From the NCBI RefSeq assembly GCF_026184235.1, contig NZ_CP110806.1, positions 3,286,001-3,350,000 of the forward strand: a DNA stretch of 64,000 nt, read 5' to 3'. Origin of the DNA: Cellulomonas sp. S1-8. GTDB lineage: Bacteria > Actinomycetota > Actinomycetes > Actinomycetales > Cellulomonadaceae. Under the pieces are notes generated by a model that worked only from the letters and a program-made list of their open reading frames with translations, had not been told where the DNA came from and did no database searches. Made by a program: the position numbers and the translations under genes. Shown piece after piece: positions 47,226 through 58,336 of the stretch (positions within the stretch are counted from its first letter, which is position 1; every line of letters begins with the position of its first letter).

Positions 47226-48594
47226 CGCGCACCTCCAGCGGGGTCTCGGGTGCGGACGGGTCGGACGCGTCGGACGCCGCGAGACGGCGCTGCGCGCGCG
47301 GCGACGGGGGAAGGACCTGACCCGGCAGGGGCGGCACGGGGTAGCCGTGCTCGAACGGGTCGATCTCCTGCGGGCCCGTCGGCTCGGCCTCCGGCGGCGC
47401 CTTCTTGTCCGGCACCAGGAACGAGGCGACCAGGCCCACGACGACGACCCCTGCGAGGACGAACAGCAGCGTGCGCAGGTCGACGTCCCACAGCTGGCGC
47501 GCGGCCTGCACGAACGTGACCGCGACGACCCAGGCCAGGGCGGCCGGGATGAGCACCTTCCAGCCGATCTTCATGAACTGGTCGTACCGGAACCGCAGCA
47601 CCGAGCCGCGGATCCACACGAACAGGAACATGAACAGCCACACCTTGGCGACGAACCACAGGACGGGCCACCAGCCGGTGTTGAACATGCCGTCGTTGAT
47701 CGCGGAGATCGGCCACGGTGCACGCCACCCGCCGAAGAACAGCGTCGTGGCGACCGCCGAGACGTTGAGCATGTTGATGTACTCGGCGAGGAAGAACCAC
47801 GCGAACTTCATCGAGGAGTACTCGGTGGTGTACCCGCCGACGAGCTCGCCCTCGGCCTCGGGGAGGTCGAACGGCAGGCGGTTGGTCTCGCCGACCATCG
47901 AGATGACGTAGATGACGAACGCCGGCAGCAGCGGCAGGAACCACCACACCTGCGTCTGGGAGTCGACGATCTGGGACGTCGACATCGACCCGGCCATGAT
48001 GAACACGCTGACCAGGGACAGGCCCATCGCGAGCTCGTACGAGATGACCTGGGCCGTCGACCGCACGCCGCCGAGCAGCGGGTAGGTCGAGTTGGACGAC
48101 CAGCCGCCCAGCACGATGCCGTACACGCCGACCGAGGCGCAGGCCAGGATGTACAGGACCGCGACGGAGAAGTCCGTGAGCTGCAGCGGCGTGATGACGC
48201 CGAAGATGTTGACCTCGGGCCCGAACGGGATGACCGCGTACACCAGCAGCGAGCAGAGCACGGCGATCATCGGCGCGAGGATGTAGACGAGCTTGTCGGC
48301 CGCCTTGACGGTGACGTCCTCCTTGACGAGGAGCTTCATCGCGTCGGCGAGCGACTGCAGCAGACCGAGCGGCCCGTGCACGTTGGGGCCGGGACGCACC
48401 TGCATGCGCCCGACGACCCGCCGCTCGAACCAGATCGCGATGAGCACGCTCGTCAGCAGGAACACGATGAGGGCGACGGCCTTGAGCAGCCACACCCAGA
48501 ACACGTCCTGGCTGAAGTCCGCCGTGACCGGGGCGACGGCACCGTCGCCGACCACCGCCGGCAGCGCGGCCAGCACCCCTGGCAGCCCGCTCAT
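47218..48594 (-). CDS. nuoH: NADH-quinone oxidoreductase subunit H
   Basis: A 458-residue membrane subunit that forms the quinone entry site with NuoB and NuoD. The quinone-cavity loop [25 protein letters not shown] and the RVGPNV-like segment ([15 protein letters not shown]) are conserved. A proline-rich C-terminal tail of ~60 residues is extra. ATG 48594 overlaps the nuoG stop (ATGA). Confidence 0.96.
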   Translation of the reverse strand: MSGLPGVLAALPAVVGDGAVAPVTADFSQDVFWVWLLKAVALIVFLLTSVLIAIWFERRVVGRMQVRPGPNVHGPLGLLQSLADAMKLLVKEDVTVKAADKLVYILAPMIAVLCSLLVYAVIPFGPEVNIFGVITPLQLTDFSVAVLYILACASVGVYGIVLGGWSSNSTYPLLGGVRSTAQVISYELAMGLSLVSVFIMAGSMSTSQIVDSQTQVWWFLPLLPAFVIYVISMVGETNRLPFDLPEAEGELVGGYTTEYSSMKFAWFFLAEYINMLNVSAVATTLFFGGWRAPWPISAINDGMFNTGWWPVLWFVAKVWLFMFLFVWIRGSVLRFRYDQFMKIGWKVLIPAALAWVVAVTFVQAARQLWDVDLRTLLFVLAGVVVVGLVASFLVPDKKAPPEAEPTGPQEIDPFEHGYPVPPLPGQVLPPSPRAQRRLAASDASDPSAPETPLEVRGG

Positions 48595-51248
48595 GCCCGC
48601 TCCTCCTCGTCCACGCGGACGCCGGCGACGGCCTCCGCGGCGTTCCCGGTCACGGTGGCGCCGGCCTGGGCCGTCAGCCGCGCCGGGCCGTCCTCGCCGA
48701 CCCGCTCGAGCCGGACGACGCTGCCGCCGACCGCCCCGAGCACGTCGCGCACGGCACCGCCGCGCGCGTTGGTCGCGAGCCAGACGACGTGGTCGGCCAT
48801 CTCCGTGAGGTGCACGGGCGCGGTGATCGCGCCGCGGTCCGTCCCGACCGACACCTCGTCGCCGTCGGCCACGCCGACCGCCTGCGCGGTGGCGGGCGAC
48901 AGGCGCACGACGGGGCGCTTCGCAGTCCCCGCGAGGTACGGCTCGCCGTCCTGCAGGCGTCCCGCGTCGAGCAGCTGGTGCCACGTCGCGAGCACCGCGT
49001 GACCCGCGGGCACCGCCGGCGGCTCCGCCGGGGGCGTCCGGGGCGCCGCGACGCGCGCGCCGTCCCACCCGCCCAGCTGGTCCAGCTCGCCGTGCACGGC
49101 CGCGAGGCCGGGCAGGCCCAGCTCGACGCCGAGGGCGTCGGCGAGCCGGTCGAGCACCCGGAAGTCGGGCAGCTGGGTGGACGTCAGGGCCTGCGGGAAC
49201 GGGCGCGGACGCCCCTCCCACGTGACGAACGTGCCGGGCTTCTCGACCGGCGGCGCGACGGGCAGCACGACGTCGGCGCGGTCGGTCACCTCGCTGCGGC
49301 GCACCTCGAGCGACACGAGGAACGGCACCGCGTCGAGCGCGGCCCGCGCACCGGCGGGGTCGGCGTGGTCGGCCGGGTCGACACCGCCGACGACGAGCGC
49401 GCCCAGGCGCCCGTCGGCCGCGGCCGCGAGGATCTCGTCCGCGCTGCGTCCCGGCGTGGCCGGCAGCTCGTCGACGCCCCAGGCGGCGGCGAGGTCGACG
49501 CGTGCGGACGCATCGGCGACGGGCCGGCCTCCCGGCAGCAGCGACGGCAGCGTGCCCGCCTCGATCGCGCCGCGCTCGCCCGCACGGCGCGGGACCCACG
49601 CGAGGCGCGCACCCGTGCGCGTCGCGAGCCGCAGCACCGCGGTGAGCGTGCCGGGCACGGTCGCGGCGCGCTCGCCGACGAGGATGACGGCGCCCGCGGT
49701 GCTCAGCGCGGTGGCGGTCGCGCCGAGGTCCCCGTCCGCACCCACGGTGATCGCGTCGAGCACCTCGGGCTCGGTGCCGGGCGCGGCCGGCAGGAGCGTG
49801 CCGTCGAGCCGCTCGAGCCCGCGGCTCGCGAGCGCGGCGACCGACGTCACGTGCGTCCGCCCCGCGACGACCGACGCGCGCAGGCGCAGGAAGACGATGC
49901 CGCCCTCCTCCTCGGGCTCGTACGCGACGCACAGGACGGCGGGCGCGGCGACGAGGTCGCCGAACGTCACCTGCAGCGTGCGGCCCGCGACGTGGTGGCC
50001 GAGGAACTCCTCCTCCTCGCCCGAGTGCGGGCGGGCGCGGTGGTCGACGTCGTTGGTGCCCAGCGCGACGCGCGCGAACTTGGCGTACGCGTAGGCGTCC
50101 TCGAGCGTGAGGCGACCGCCCGGCAGCACGCCGACCGCGCCCGCGGCCCGCAGGCCGTCGGCGGCCGTGTCCAGCGCCTCGGTCCACGAGCAGGGCTCGA
50201 GCTCGCCGCGCGTGCCGTCGGGCAGGGTGCGCCGGACCAGCGGCGTCGTCACGCGGTCGGGTGCCGACTGCCAGTGGAACGCGAACCGGTCCTTGTCGGT
50301 GATCCACTCCTGGTTGACCGCGGGGTCGTCCCCCGCCAGCCGGCGCAGCACGACGCCGCGGCGGTGGTCGACGCGGATCGCGGAGCCGTTGGCGTCGTGC
50401 TCGGCGATCGACGGCGCCGACACCAGGTCGAAGGGCCGCGAGCGGAAGCGGTACGCGGCCGACGTGAGCGCACCCACCGGGCAGATCTGCACGGTGTTGC
50501 CGGAGAAGTAGGACGCGAACGGCCGGCCGCTGGTGTCGAGCGTCGACGCGCCCACGGGCGTGTCGCCGGCGAACCCGAGGACCTGGGTGTCGAACGTGCC
50601 GATCTGCTGGGCCGCCCCGCGCTTCTGCAGGTCGATCCAGACGTCGCCCGCGATCTCCTCGGAGAACCGCGTGCAGCGCTGGCAGAGCACGCACCGCTCA
50701 CGGTCGAGCAGGACCTGCGTGGAGACGGAGATCGGCTTGGGGAACGTGCGCTTGACGTCGACGAACCGCGTCGCCGCCCGCCCGTTGCTCATCGCCTGGT
50801 TCTGCAGGGGGCACTCGCCGCCCTTGTCGCAGACCGGGCAGTCGAGCGGGTGGTTGATGAGCAGCAGCTCCATGACGCCGTGCTGGGCCTTGTCGGCCTC
50901 GGGCGACGTGTGCTGCGTCTTGACCTGCATGCCGGGCGTGGCCTCGAGCGTGCAGGAGGCCTGCGGCTTGGGCATCTTGGCGACGTTCCCGTCGCGCCCC
51001 GGCGCCCACACCTCGACGAGGCACTGCCGGCACGCGCCGGCGGGCGCGAGCAGCGGGTGGTCGCAGAACCGCGGGATCGCGATCCCCAGCTCCTCGGCGG
51101 CGCGGATGACCAGCGTGCCCTTGGGCACGGTCGTCTCGATGCCGTCGACGGTGAACGTCACGGTCGCGTCGGGCACGGGCACGACGGGCGCCGGTGCGCC
51201 CGGCACCAGCGGCGTCGCGTCGGTGGCCCTCGGGGTCGTGATCGTCAT
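48591..51248 (-). CDS. nuoG: NADH-quinone oxidoreductase subunit G
   Basis: An 885-residue iron-sulphur subunit. The N-terminal domain has the 2Fe-2S set (C in [17 protein letters not shown]), the 4Fe-4S region [13 protein letters not shown] and CVLCQRC. The rest is the molybdopterin-oxidoreductase-like fold without a need for molybdenum. The ATG at 51248 overlaps the nuoF stop by four bases. Confidence 0.95.
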   Translation of the reverse strand: MTITTPRATDATPLVPGAPAPVVPVPDATVTFTVDGIETTVPKGTLVIRAAEELGIAIPRFCDHPLLAPAGACRQCLVEVWAPGRDGNVAKMPKPQASCTLEATPGMQVKTQHTSPEADKAQHGVMELLLINHPLDCPVCDKGGECPLQNQAMSNGRAATRFVDVKRTFPKPISVSTQVLLDRERCVLCQRCTRFSEEIAGDVWIDLQKRGAAQQIGTFDTQVLGFAGDTPVGASTLDTSGRPFASYFSGNTVQICPVGALTSAAYRFRSRPFDLVSAPSIAEHDANGSAIRVDHRRGVVLRRLAGDDPAVNQEWITDKDRFAFHWQSAPDRVTTPLVRRTLPDGTRGELEPCSWTEALDTAADGLRAAGAVGVLPGGRLTLEDAYAYAKFARVALGTNDVDHRARPHSGEEEEFLGHHVAGRTLQVTFGDLVAAPAVLCVAYEPEEEGGIVFLRLRASVVAGRTHVTSVAALASRGLERLDGTLLPAAPGTEPEVLDAITVGADGDLGATATALSTAGAVILVGERAATVPGTLTAVLRLATRTGARLAWVPRRAGERGAIEAGTLPSLLPGGRPVADASARVDLAAAWGVDELPATPGRSADEILAAAADGRLGALVVGGVDPADHADPAGARAALDAVPFLVSLEVRRSEVTDRADVVLPVAPPVEKPGTFVTWEGRPRPFPQALTSTQLPDFRVLDRLADALGVELGLPGLAAVHGELDQLGGWDGARVAAPRTPPAEPPAVPAGHAVLATWHQLLDAGRLQDGEPYLAGTAKRPVVRLSPATAQAVGVADGDEVSVGTDRGAITAPVHLTEMADHVVWLATNARGGAVRDVLGAVGGSVVRLERVGEDGPARLTAQAGATVTGNAAEAVAGVRVDEEERA

Positions 51249-52579
51249 GCGTGCACCCCCGCCAGCTGCGTGCTGCCACGCGGCGTGTAGTCGAAGAGCG
51301 AGCTGCGCTCGGGCGGGAACAGCACGTCGGCGGGCGTGTGCGTGCCTGCCTCGAACTCCTCCCGGAAGTACTGGATCGCGCTCGTGACGGGGCTCGTCGC
51401 ACCGTCGCCGAGCGCGCAGAACGCGCGTCCCAGGATGTTGTCGCACAGGTCGAGCAGCAGGTCGATGTCCGCGTCCGTGCCCTGCCCGGCCTCGAGCCGC
51501 GCGAGGATCTGCGCGAGCCAGAACGTGCCCTCGCGGCACGGGGTGCACTTGCCGCACGACTCGTGCTTGTAGAACTGCATCCACCGGGAGACGGCCTTCA
51601 CGACGGACGTCGTCTCGTCGAAGATCTGCAGGGCGCGGGTGCCGAGCATCGAGCCCGCCGCGCCGACGGACTCGTAGTCCAGCGGCACGTCGAGGTGCTC
51701 CGCGGTGAAGATCGGCGTGGAGGACCCGCCCGGCGTCCAGAACTTCAGCTCGTGGCCGGCGCGGACTCCCCCGGCCATGTCGAGCAGCTCGCGCAGCGTG
51801 ATGCCCAGCGGGGCCTCGTACTGGCCGGGCCGCGTGACGTGGCCCGACAGCGAGAACAGGCCGTGCCCGGCGGAACGCTCGGTGCCCATCGACGTGAACC
51901 AGTCGGCGCCGCCGACCAGGATGCCCGGCACCGACGCGATCGACTCGACGTTGTTGACGACGGTCGGGCGCGCGTACAGGCCCGCGACGGCGGGGAACGG
52001 CGGCTTGAGGCGCGGCTGCCCGCGCAGGCCCTCGAGCGAGTCGAGCAGCGCCGTCTCCTCGCCGCAGATGTACGCGCCGGCCCCGGCGTGCACCGTGACC
52101 TCGAGGTCGAAGCCCGAGCCCAGCACGTCCGTGCCCAGGTAGCCGGCCTCGCGGGCCTCCCGCACGGCCTCGAGCAGGCGGCGGTAGACGTGCAGGACCT
52201 CGCCGCGGACGTAGATGAACGCGTGGTGGCAGCCGATGGCGTACGACGTGATGATGACGCCCTCGAGCAGCTCCTGCGGGCTCGCCATCATCAGCGGGAT
52301 GTCCTTGCAGGTGCCCGGCTCGGACTCGTCCGCGTTGACGACGAGGTACCGCGGGCCGCCGTCGGGCGCCGGCAGGAAGCCCCACTTCATGCCCGTCGGG
52401 AAGCCGGCACCGCCGCGGCCGCGCAGCCCGGAGTCCTTCACCGCGGTCACCACGTCGGCGGGCGCCATGCCCAGCGCGGTGCGCAGACCGCGGTAGCCGC
52501 CGTCGGCCACGTAGCGGTCGAGCTTCCACGAACGCTCCGCGTCCCAGTGTGCGGACAGCACGGGGGTGAGGGTCGTCAT
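51245..52579 (-). CDS. nuoF: NADH-quinone oxidoreductase subunit F
   Basis: The 444-residue NADH-oxidising subunit. The FMN/NADH loop [15 protein letters not shown], the [10 protein letters not shown] segment and the N3 cluster ligands in [12 protein letters not shown] are complete. The ATG at 52579 overlaps the nuoE stop by one base; a longer frame runs back inside nuoE and is ignored. Confidence 0.96.
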   Translation of the reverse strand: MTTLTPVLSAHWDAERSWKLDRYVADGGYRGLRTALGMAPADVVTAVKDSGLRGRGGAGFPTGMKWGFLPAPDGGPRYLVVNADESEPGTCKDIPLMMASPQELLEGVIITSYAIGCHHAFIYVRGEVLHVYRRLLEAVREAREAGYLGTDVLGSGFDLEVTVHAGAGAYICGEETALLDSLEGLRGQPRLKPPFPAVAGLYARPTVVNNVESIASVPGILVGGADWFTSMGTERSAGHGLFSLSGHVTRPGQYEAPLGITLRELLDMAGGVRAGHELKFWTPGGSSTPIFTAEHLDVPLDYESVGAAGSMLGTRALQIFDETTSVVKAVSRWMQFYKHESCGKCTPCREGTFWLAQILARLEAGQGTDADIDLLLDLCDNILGRAFCALGDGATSPVTSAIQYFREEFEAGTHTPADVLFPPERSSLFDYTPRGSTQLAGVHA

Positions 52580-53460
52580 CACGACTCCTTCGCGTCGTCG
52601 GACTGCTGCTTGCGCTGCTCGCCGGCGGGCGAGGTGTCGGCGGGCGTCGTCACCGGACGGTCCGCGCTGGACTGCTCGGCGCCGACCTCGGGCTCCCCGT
52701 CGGTGACCACGGGAGCGGCAGTGCGCTCGTCGGCGTCGTAGGACGGCGCCGCCCAGCCCCGCTCGCGGGCCAGCACGGTGCCGCGCACCGTCGGCTCGCC
52801 CGCGCCGACGCCCTCGTCGACGCGCCCGTCGGGGAAGCCCGCCAGGACGCGGCTCATCTCCTTGAACGTGCAGACGGACGCCGCCCCGCGGGTCGGCGCG
52901 ACGGGCGCGCCCTCGACCAGCTTGTCGACGACCTCGACGGCCGAGGCCGGCGTCTGGTTGTCGAAGAACTCCCAGTTCACCATCACGACGGGCGCGTAGT
53001 CGCAGGCCGCGTTGCACTCGATGCGCTCGAGCGTGATCGCGCCGTCGCCGGTGGTCTCGTCGTGCCCGATCCCGAGGTGCTCGCTGAGCTCCTCCCAGAT
53101 CGCGTCCCCGCCCATGACCGCGCACAGCGTGTTCGTGCACACGCCGACGGTGTAGGTGCCGTTGGGGTGGCGCTTGTACTGCGTGTAGAACGTCGCGACC
53201 GCGGACACCTCAGCGGTGGACAGACCCAGCGTCGCGGCGCAGAACGCGATGCCGCGCGGGCTGACGTAGCCGTCCTGCGACTGCACCAGGTGCAGCATCG
53301 GCAGCAGCGCGGACCGGGCCTGCGGGTACCGGGCGATGATCTCGCGGGAGTCGGCCGTCAGCCGGGCGCGCGTCGCGTCGTCGTAGCCGGTCGCGTGGCG
53401 GTCGCCCGGGGCGCGGCCGTGGTCGTGGGGCGCCGGGGCGCCCGCGTGCTCGACGGACAT
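52579..53460 (-). CDS. nuoE: NADH-quinone oxidoreductase subunit E
   Basis: A thioredoxin-fold 2Fe-2S subunit (cluster N1a) with ligands in [12 protein letters not shown] and [10 protein letters not shown]. It is 293 residues, against about 166 in E. coli. The last ~110 residues are a hydrophilic, low-complexity tail (…[18 protein letters not shown]). ATG 53460 overlaps the nuoD stop by one base. Confidence 0.94.
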   Translation of the reverse strand: MSVEHAGAPAPHDHGRAPGDRHATGYDDATRARLTADSREIIARYPQARSALLPMLHLVQSQDGYVSPRGIAFCAATLGLSTAEVSAVATFYTQYKRHPNGTYTVGVCTNTLCAVMGGDAIWEELSEHLGIGHDETTGDGAITLERIECNAACDYAPVVMVNWEFFDNQTPASAVEVVDKLVEGAPVAPTRGAASVCTFKEMSRVLAGFPDGRVDEGVGAGEPTVRGTVLARERGWAAPSYDADERTAAPVVTDGEPEVGAEQSSADRPVTTPADTSPAGEQRKQQSDDAKES

Positions 53461-54812
53461 CAGCGGTCCACCCCTCCCAGCACCGGGTCGATCGACGCGA
53501 CGGCGACGACGACGTCGGCCACCTGCCCGCCCTCGCACATCATCGACACGGCCTGCAGGTTGTTGAACGACGGGTCACGGAAGTGCGCCCGGTACGGCTT
53601 GGTGCCGCCGTCGGAGACGAGGTGCACGCCCAGCTCGCCGCGCGGGTGCTCGACGGTCTGGAACACCTGCCCGGCCGGCACGCGGAAGCCCTCGGTGACG
53701 AGCTTGAAGTGGTGGATCAGGGACTCCATCGAGGTGCCCATGATCTCCCGGATGTGGTCGAGGGAGTTGCCCATGCCGTCGGTCCCGATGGCGAGCTGCG
53801 CAGGCCACGCGACCTTCTTGTCCGCGACCATGACGGGTCCCGGCTTCGCCAGCCGCTCGAGGCACTGCTCGACGATCCGCATCGACTGGTAGCACTCCTC
53901 GACGCGCACCAGCAGCCGCGCCCAGGAGTCCGCCGCGTCGTTGGTCGGCACGTCGAAGTCGTACGTCTCGTACCCGCAGTACGGGTCGGTCTTGCGCACG
54001 TCGTACGGCAGGCCCGTCGCGCGCAGCAGCGGCCCGGTGACGCCCAGGGCCATGCAGCCGGCCAGGCTCAGGACGCCGACGTCCTTCATGCGCGCGTGCA
54101 GGATCGGGTTCGCCAGCATGAGGTCCTCGAGCTGGCGGAAGTAGCCGCGCACCTTGACCAGCGCCTCGCGGACGCTGTCGATCGCGCCCGGGGGCACGTC
54201 CTGCGCGACGCCGCCGGGGCGGATGTACGCGTGGTTCATGCGCAGGCCGGAGATCATCTCGAAGATCTTGAGGATCTCCTCGCGCGCCGTGAACCCGAGG
54301 ATCATGATCGTCGTCGCGCCGAGCTCGTTGCCGCCCGTGGCGAGGAAGACCAGGTGCGACGAGATGCGGTTGAGCTCCATCATCAGCACGCGGATGACCG
54401 ACGCGCGCTCGGGGACGTCGTCGGTGATGCCGAGCAGCTTCTCGATCGCGAGGCAGTAGGCCGCCTCCTGGAACAGCGGGGCGACGTAGTCCATGCGGGT
54501 GCAGAACGTCACGCCCTGGGTCCAGGTGCGGTACTCCATGTTCTTCTCGATGCCCGTGTGCAGGTAGCCGATGCCGGCCCGCGCCTCGGTGACGGTCTCG
54601 CCGTCGATCTCGAGCATGAGCCGCAGGACGCCGTGCGTCGACGGGTGCTGCGGACCCATGTTGACGACGATGCGCTCCTCGCCGAGGCGCGCGGCCTCCT
54701 CGGCGATGTCGGACCAGTCGCCGCCGGACGCCTCGAACGAGGGCACGCCCTCGGTCTCGTCCAGGGGCACGTGACGGGTCGCGTGGGGGGTCCGCGAGGT
54801 GGGGGCGGTCAT
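53460..54812 (-). CDS. nuoD: NADH-quinone oxidoreductase subunit D
   Basis: The 450-residue 49-kDa-type subunit that, with NuoB and NuoH, forms the quinone site. [15 protein letters not shown] holds the His that contacts quinone. Later motifs ([34 protein letters not shown] end) are complete. The ATG at 54812 overlaps the nuoC stop by one base. Confidence 0.96.
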   Translation of the reverse strand: MTAPTSRTPHATRHVPLDETEGVPSFEASGGDWSDIAEEAARLGEERIVVNMGPQHPSTHGVLRLMLEIDGETVTEARAGIGYLHTGIEKNMEYRTWTQGVTFCTRMDYVAPLFQEAAYCLAIEKLLGITDDVPERASVIRVLMMELNRISSHLVFLATGGNELGATTIMILGFTAREEILKIFEMISGLRMNHAYIRPGGVAQDVPPGAIDSVREALVKVRGYFRQLEDLMLANPILHARMKDVGVLSLAGCMALGVTGPLLRATGLPYDVRKTDPYCGYETYDFDVPTNDAADSWARLLVRVEECYQSMRIVEQCLERLAKPGPVMVADKKVAWPAQLAIGTDGMGNSLDHIREIMGTSMESLIHHFKLVTEGFRVPAGQVFQTVEHPRGELGVHLVSDGGTKPYRAHFRDPSFNNLQAVSMMCEGGQVADVVVAVASIDPVLGGVDR

Positions 54813-55687
54813 CAGCTGTACGACCTCCGCTGGTCCGGGGGCGGGATGCTCGCGCCCTTGTACTCGACCGGGATCCCGCCGAGGGGGTAGTCCTTGCGCT
54901 GCGGGTGGCCCGGCCAGTCGTCGGGCATCTGGATGCGCGCCAGGCTGGGGTGACCGTCGAAGACGATCCCGAAGAAGTCCCAGGCCTCGCGCTCGTGCCA
55001 GTCGTTGGCGGGGTACACGCCGGTCGTGGACGGGATGTGCGGGTCACCCTCGGGGACGGCGACCTCGAGACGCAGGCGGCGCCCGTGCGTCACCGACACG
55101 ATCTGGTAGACGGCGTGCAGCTCGCGCCCGACCTCGTGCGGGTAGTGGACGCCGGACACGCCGAGCGACAGCTCGAACCGCAGGTCCGGGTCGTCGCGCA
55201 GCGCCTGCACGACCTCGACGAGGTGTGCGCGCGCGATGTTGAGCGTCAGCTCGTTGCGGTCGACGACGACCGACTCCACGGCCGCGGCGTAGCCCGTCCC
55301 CGACTCGTCGAGCACCTCGGCCAGCAGGTCGACGACCTCGTCGAACCAGCCGCCGTAGGGGCGCTCGCTGGGCCCCGGCAGCGCGATCGTCGCGACGAGC
55401 CCGCCGTAGCCCGACGTGTCCCCCGTGCCGCTCACGCCGAACATGCCGGTGCGCACGTCGATGATGTCCAGCGGCGTGCGCGGGCCGGTCGGGTCGGGTC
55501 CGGCGGGCAGGTTCTGGGAGCCCGCCTCGAGCGCGGCAGCCGTGGTGCGCTGCGTCCCGGCCGGTGCCGGCCCGCCGGGCTTGGCGGCCGCGGACGCGTC
55601 GGCCTTCTCCGCCGTGGGCTTCGTGCCCTCGGTCGGCCGGTCGGCGACCGGGGACGTCGCGTCCTCGGGCGTCTTCTCGTCGCTCAT
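54812..55687 (-). CDS. nuoC: NADH-quinone oxidoreductase subunit C
   Basis: A 291-residue 30-kDa-type subunit. The signature [20 protein letters not shown] and RKDYPLGG are present. The first ~95 residues are a polar Thr/Pro/Ala-rich extension not found in E. coli. The ATG at 55687 overlaps the nuoB stop (ATGA). Confidence 0.95.
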   Translation of the reverse strand: MSDEKTPEDATSPVADRPTEGTKPTAEKADASAAAKPGGPAPAGTQRTTAAALEAGSQNLPAGPDPTGPRTPLDIIDVRTGMFGVSGTGDTSGYGGLVATIALPGPSERPYGGWFDEVVDLLAEVLDESGTGYAAAVESVVVDRNELTLNIARAHLVEVVQALRDDPDLRFELSLGVSGVHYPHEVGRELHAVYQIVSVTHGRRLRLEVAVPEGDPHIPSTTGVYPANDWHEREAWDFFGIVFDGHPSLARIQMPDDWPGHPQRKDYPLGGIPVEYKGASIPPPDQRRSYS

Positions 55688-56235
55688 CGCAGCAGCCCCG
55701 TCATGTGCGACGTCGGCGTCGCGGCCATCGCCGCCTCCTGCGCGCGGGCCGCGGCCTCGCGGCGGTTCACGCCGAGCGGCTCGTCCTGGATCTGCTGGTG
55801 CAGCGCGAGGATCGCGTGGAGCAGCATCTCCGGGCGCGGCGGGCAGCCGGGCAGGTAGATGTCGACGGGCACGATGTGGTCCACGCCCTGCACGATCGCG
55901 TAGTTGTTGAACATGCCGCCCGACGACGCGCACACGCCCATCGACAGCACCCACTTGGGCTCGGCCATCTGGTCGTAGACCTGCCGCACCACGGGCGCCA
56001 TCTTCTGGCTGACGCGCCCGGCGACGATCATGAGGTCCGACTGGCGCGGCGACGCGCGGAAGACCTCCATGCCGAAGCGCGAGATGTCGTACCGGCTCGT
56101 CCCGGCCGCCATCATCTCGATCGCGCAGCACGCCAGGCCGAACGTCACGGGCCACAGGGAGGCCTTGCGGAAGTAGCCGACGAGGTCCTCGACCGTCGTC
56201 AGCAGGAAGCCCGAGGGCGCTTCTTCGATACCCAT
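55684..56235 (-). CDS. nuoB: NADH-quinone oxidoreductase subunit B
   Basis: A 183-residue subunit that carries cluster N2, the last Fe-S cluster before quinone. The ligands are seen in [18 protein letters not shown] and [13 protein letters not shown] 56235 follows a strong GAGGAGG; an upstream frame to 56277 has none. Confidence 0.96.
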   Translation of the reverse strand: MGIEEAPSGFLLTTVEDLVGYFRKASLWPVTFGLACCAIEMMAAGTSRYDISRFGMEVFRASPRQSDLMIVAGRVSQKMAPVVRQVYDQMAEPKWVLSMGVCASSGGMFNNYAIVQGVDHIVPVDIYLPGCPPRPEMLLHAILALHQQIQDEPLGVNRREAAARAQEAAMAATPTSHMTGLLR

Positions 56236-56310
56236 GTCAGCCCCTCCTCGGGGTCGGTCGGCTGCGCGTGGTGGCACGTGTCGGGCAGGCGAGGGCCGGC
56301 CCGTGCATGG

Positions 56311-56673
56311 TCAGTCCCACTCGAGGCCGCCGCGCTTCCACTCGTACGCGAACGGGACGGTGATGATCAGCAGGAACACCATCATCGCGACCAGCCCGAA
56401 CGTCGCGAGCTCCACGAAGCTCACCGCCCACGGGTAGAGGAAGACGACCTCGATGTCGAAGATGATGAAGGTCATGGCGACCAGGTAGTACTTGATCGGG
56501 AAGCGCCCGCCGCCGATGGCGTGGGGCGTCGGCTCGATGCCGCACTCGTAGGCGTCGAGCTTGGCGCGGTTGTACCGCTTGGGACCGAGGATCGCGCTCG
56601 CGCCGACCCCACCCAGGGCGAGGACCGCCGCGATCCCGATCATCACCAGGAGCGGGACGTACGGGTTGCTCAT
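56311..56673 (-). CDS. nuoA: NADH-quinone oxidoreductase subunit A
   Basis: A 120-residue, three-helix subunit at the head of the nuo set. The quinone-side loop AYECGIEPT and the FDIEVVFLYPW helix, with its conserved Asp/Glu, are present. It follows menJ by 82 bases on the same strand; that spacer shows no clear promoter, so menJ and nuo are probably co-transcribed. Confidence 0.96.
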   Translation of the reverse strand: MSNPYVPLLVMIGIAAVLALGGVGASAILGPKRYNRAKLDAYECGIEPTPHAIGGGRFPIKYYLVAMTFIIFDIEVVFLYPWAVSFVELATFGLVAMMVFLLIITVPFAYEWKRGGLEWD

Positions 56674-56755
56674 CGAGCGGTCCTCCTCGTCGGGGACGTC
56701 GTGCCGGGGGTCCGGCCGTGGGGTGCTGCCGTGCCGTCGCTGCCCGTGCGCCGGC

Positions 56756-58056
56756 TCATGCGTCCGGCGCCAGTCGGGTGAGCGCGGCGATCACGCGGTC
56801 GACCACGTCACCCCCGCGCGGCTCGTAGCAGTCGGCCAGCAGCTTGAGCACGAACTTCATGAGCAGGGGCCGCGGCAGACCGTACCGCGTGCACAGGTGC
56901 ATGACCTGCGGGTGCTCGATCAGCGCCACGAAGATCCGCCCCAGCGTGTAGTACCCGCCGAGGTCGTCCTTCATGCGGTGCTGGTACGTCGCCAGGGCGC
57001 GCTCGCGTCCCGCGGCCGACCCGCGGGCCAGCCCTGCGCGATGGCGTCGGCCGCGACCCGGCCCGCCTGCAGGCCGTACGCGATGCCCTCGCCGTTGAAC
57101 GGGCTGACCATGCCGGCGGCGTCGCCCGCGAGCATCAGCCCGTCCGCGTAGAGCGGGCCGCGGTTGAAGCCCATCGGGAGGGCCGCACCGCGCACGGGAC
57201 CCATCTGGTTGTCGGGGGTGAACTCCCACTCGGCGGGCGCGTTGGCCATCCAGCGGGCGAACAGGTCCTTGTAGTCGACCTTGGTCGCCGCGGCCGTCGA
57301 GCTCACCGACCCGAGCCCGACGTTGGCGGTCCCGTCGCCGAGCGAGAAGATCCAGCCGTACCCGGGCATGAGGTTCGAGCGGCCCGGGGCGCCGTCCCAC
57401 AGCTCGAGGTGCGACTCCATCCACGGGTCGTCGTGCCGCGGGGTGCGGAAGTAGGTGCGGACCGCCACGCCCATCGGGCGGTCGTCGCGCTTGGCGCGGC
57501 CGACGGCGGTCGCGAGGCGTGCCGACACCCCGTCGGCGGCGATGACGACGGGGGCGCGGTACGTGGCCTCGTCGCCGGCGTCGCCCGTGCGGCGGCCGTC
57601 GGCGTCGACCGACCGTGCCCGGACGCCGACGACCCGGCCCGTGCGCTCGTCACGCACCGGTCCCGTGACGGACGTGCCCTCGAGCAGCTTGGCACCCGCG
57701 GCGCGGGCGTACTCGGCCAGCGTCTGGTCGAACGACACGCGCGACTTCGCGAGCCCGTAGGAGGGGTAGCTCGACAGCTCGGGCCATGGCAGCTCGAGGC
57801 GGTGGCCGCCGCCGATGACACGCAGACCGGCGTTGCGGATCCAGCCGTCCTGCTCGCGGATCGGGACGCCCATGCGGACGAGCTCGGCCACCGCGCGCGG
57901 GGTGAGGCCGTCGCCGCAGATCTTGTCGCGCGGGAAGGTCGCCTTCTCCAGCAGGAGGACGTCGAGCCCCGCGGCGGCGCAGTGGTAGGCCGCCGAGGCC
58001 CCGGTCGGACCGGCGCCGACGACGATGACGTCGGCGTCATCGGTCGTTCCGTCCAC
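56756..58056 (-). CDS. menJ: FAD-dependent geranylgeranyl reductase family (MenJ-like), frameshifted in this sequence
   Basis: An FAD enzyme that saturates isoprene units of menaquinone in M. tuberculosis (MenJ); this is the family's likely job here. The FAD motif VVGAGPTGASAAYH opens the protein from GTG 58056; DKICGDGLTPRA and the later GDAAGMVSPFNGEGI are also typical. The frame breaks near a CCC run (plus 57032-57034) after DAIAQG; one extra base gives QGLARGSAAGRE and 433 residues ending LTRLAPDA. Its place beside menG and nuo agrees with a menaquinone role. Confidence 0.88.
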
Positions 58057-58069
58057 CTGGTCACCCCAC

Positions 58070-58087
58070 TTGTGACGATGTTCACGT
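58070..58087. promoter_or_regulatory. Rex operator candidate upstream of menJ-nuo
   Basis: TTGTGACGATGTTCACGT fits the Rex consensus TTGTGAAnnnnTTCACAA at 11 of its 14 fixed positions, with TTGTGA and TTCAC halves at the right spacing. It lies 14 bases before the menJ start and just downstream of a candidate -10 box, where a bound repressor would block transcription. Rex controls nuo in Streptomyces. No Rex gene is in this window. Confidence 0.65.
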
Positions 58088-58099
58088 GCAGCTTCGGCG

Positions 58100-58128
58100 A
58101 GTGTATCCAGCGCCTCCGGACCTGTCTG
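58100..58128 (-). promoter_or_regulatory. Candidate menJ-nuo promoter
   Basis: On the minus strand CAGACA (58123-58128) and TACACT (58100-58105) stand 17 bases apart. Start of transcription would be near 58093, giving a leader of about 37 bases that contains the Rex-like site. The -35 matches TTGACA at four of six bases. Confidence 0.5.
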
Positions 58129-58129
58129 C

Positions 58130-58148
58130 GAAGGGTTGGCTTACCTCA
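58130..58148. promoter_or_regulatory. Weak DtxR/IdeR-like box
   Basis: A 19-base stretch matches the iron-box consensus TTAGGTTAGGCTAACCTAA at about 14 positions, immediately upstream of the -35 of the menJ promoter. The match is imperfect, and other box-like words occur by chance, so this is only a candidate. Confidence 0.25.
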
Positions 58149-58336
58149 GCAGCAGGACCGGACCATGGTCCCCCACGGCGGCGCCGAACAGGCGTCACAC
58201 GCACCGGGAGCGCCCGGGCGCGCCCGTGCTCCCGCGCCCTCGCGGGCGGCCGACCCTCATCGTCCACCACGCGGCCGCAGCCCGCAGGACGGGCGCGCGC
58301 ACCGCACACCCGCGCCGCAGGACGCGGGCGAACGGC

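Noticed and set aside
48591..52529. Apparent NuoF-NuoG fusion frame
   Set aside because: The upstream part is a shadow of nuoF; nuoG starts at 51248 with a normal overlap, and nuoF is intact in its own frame.
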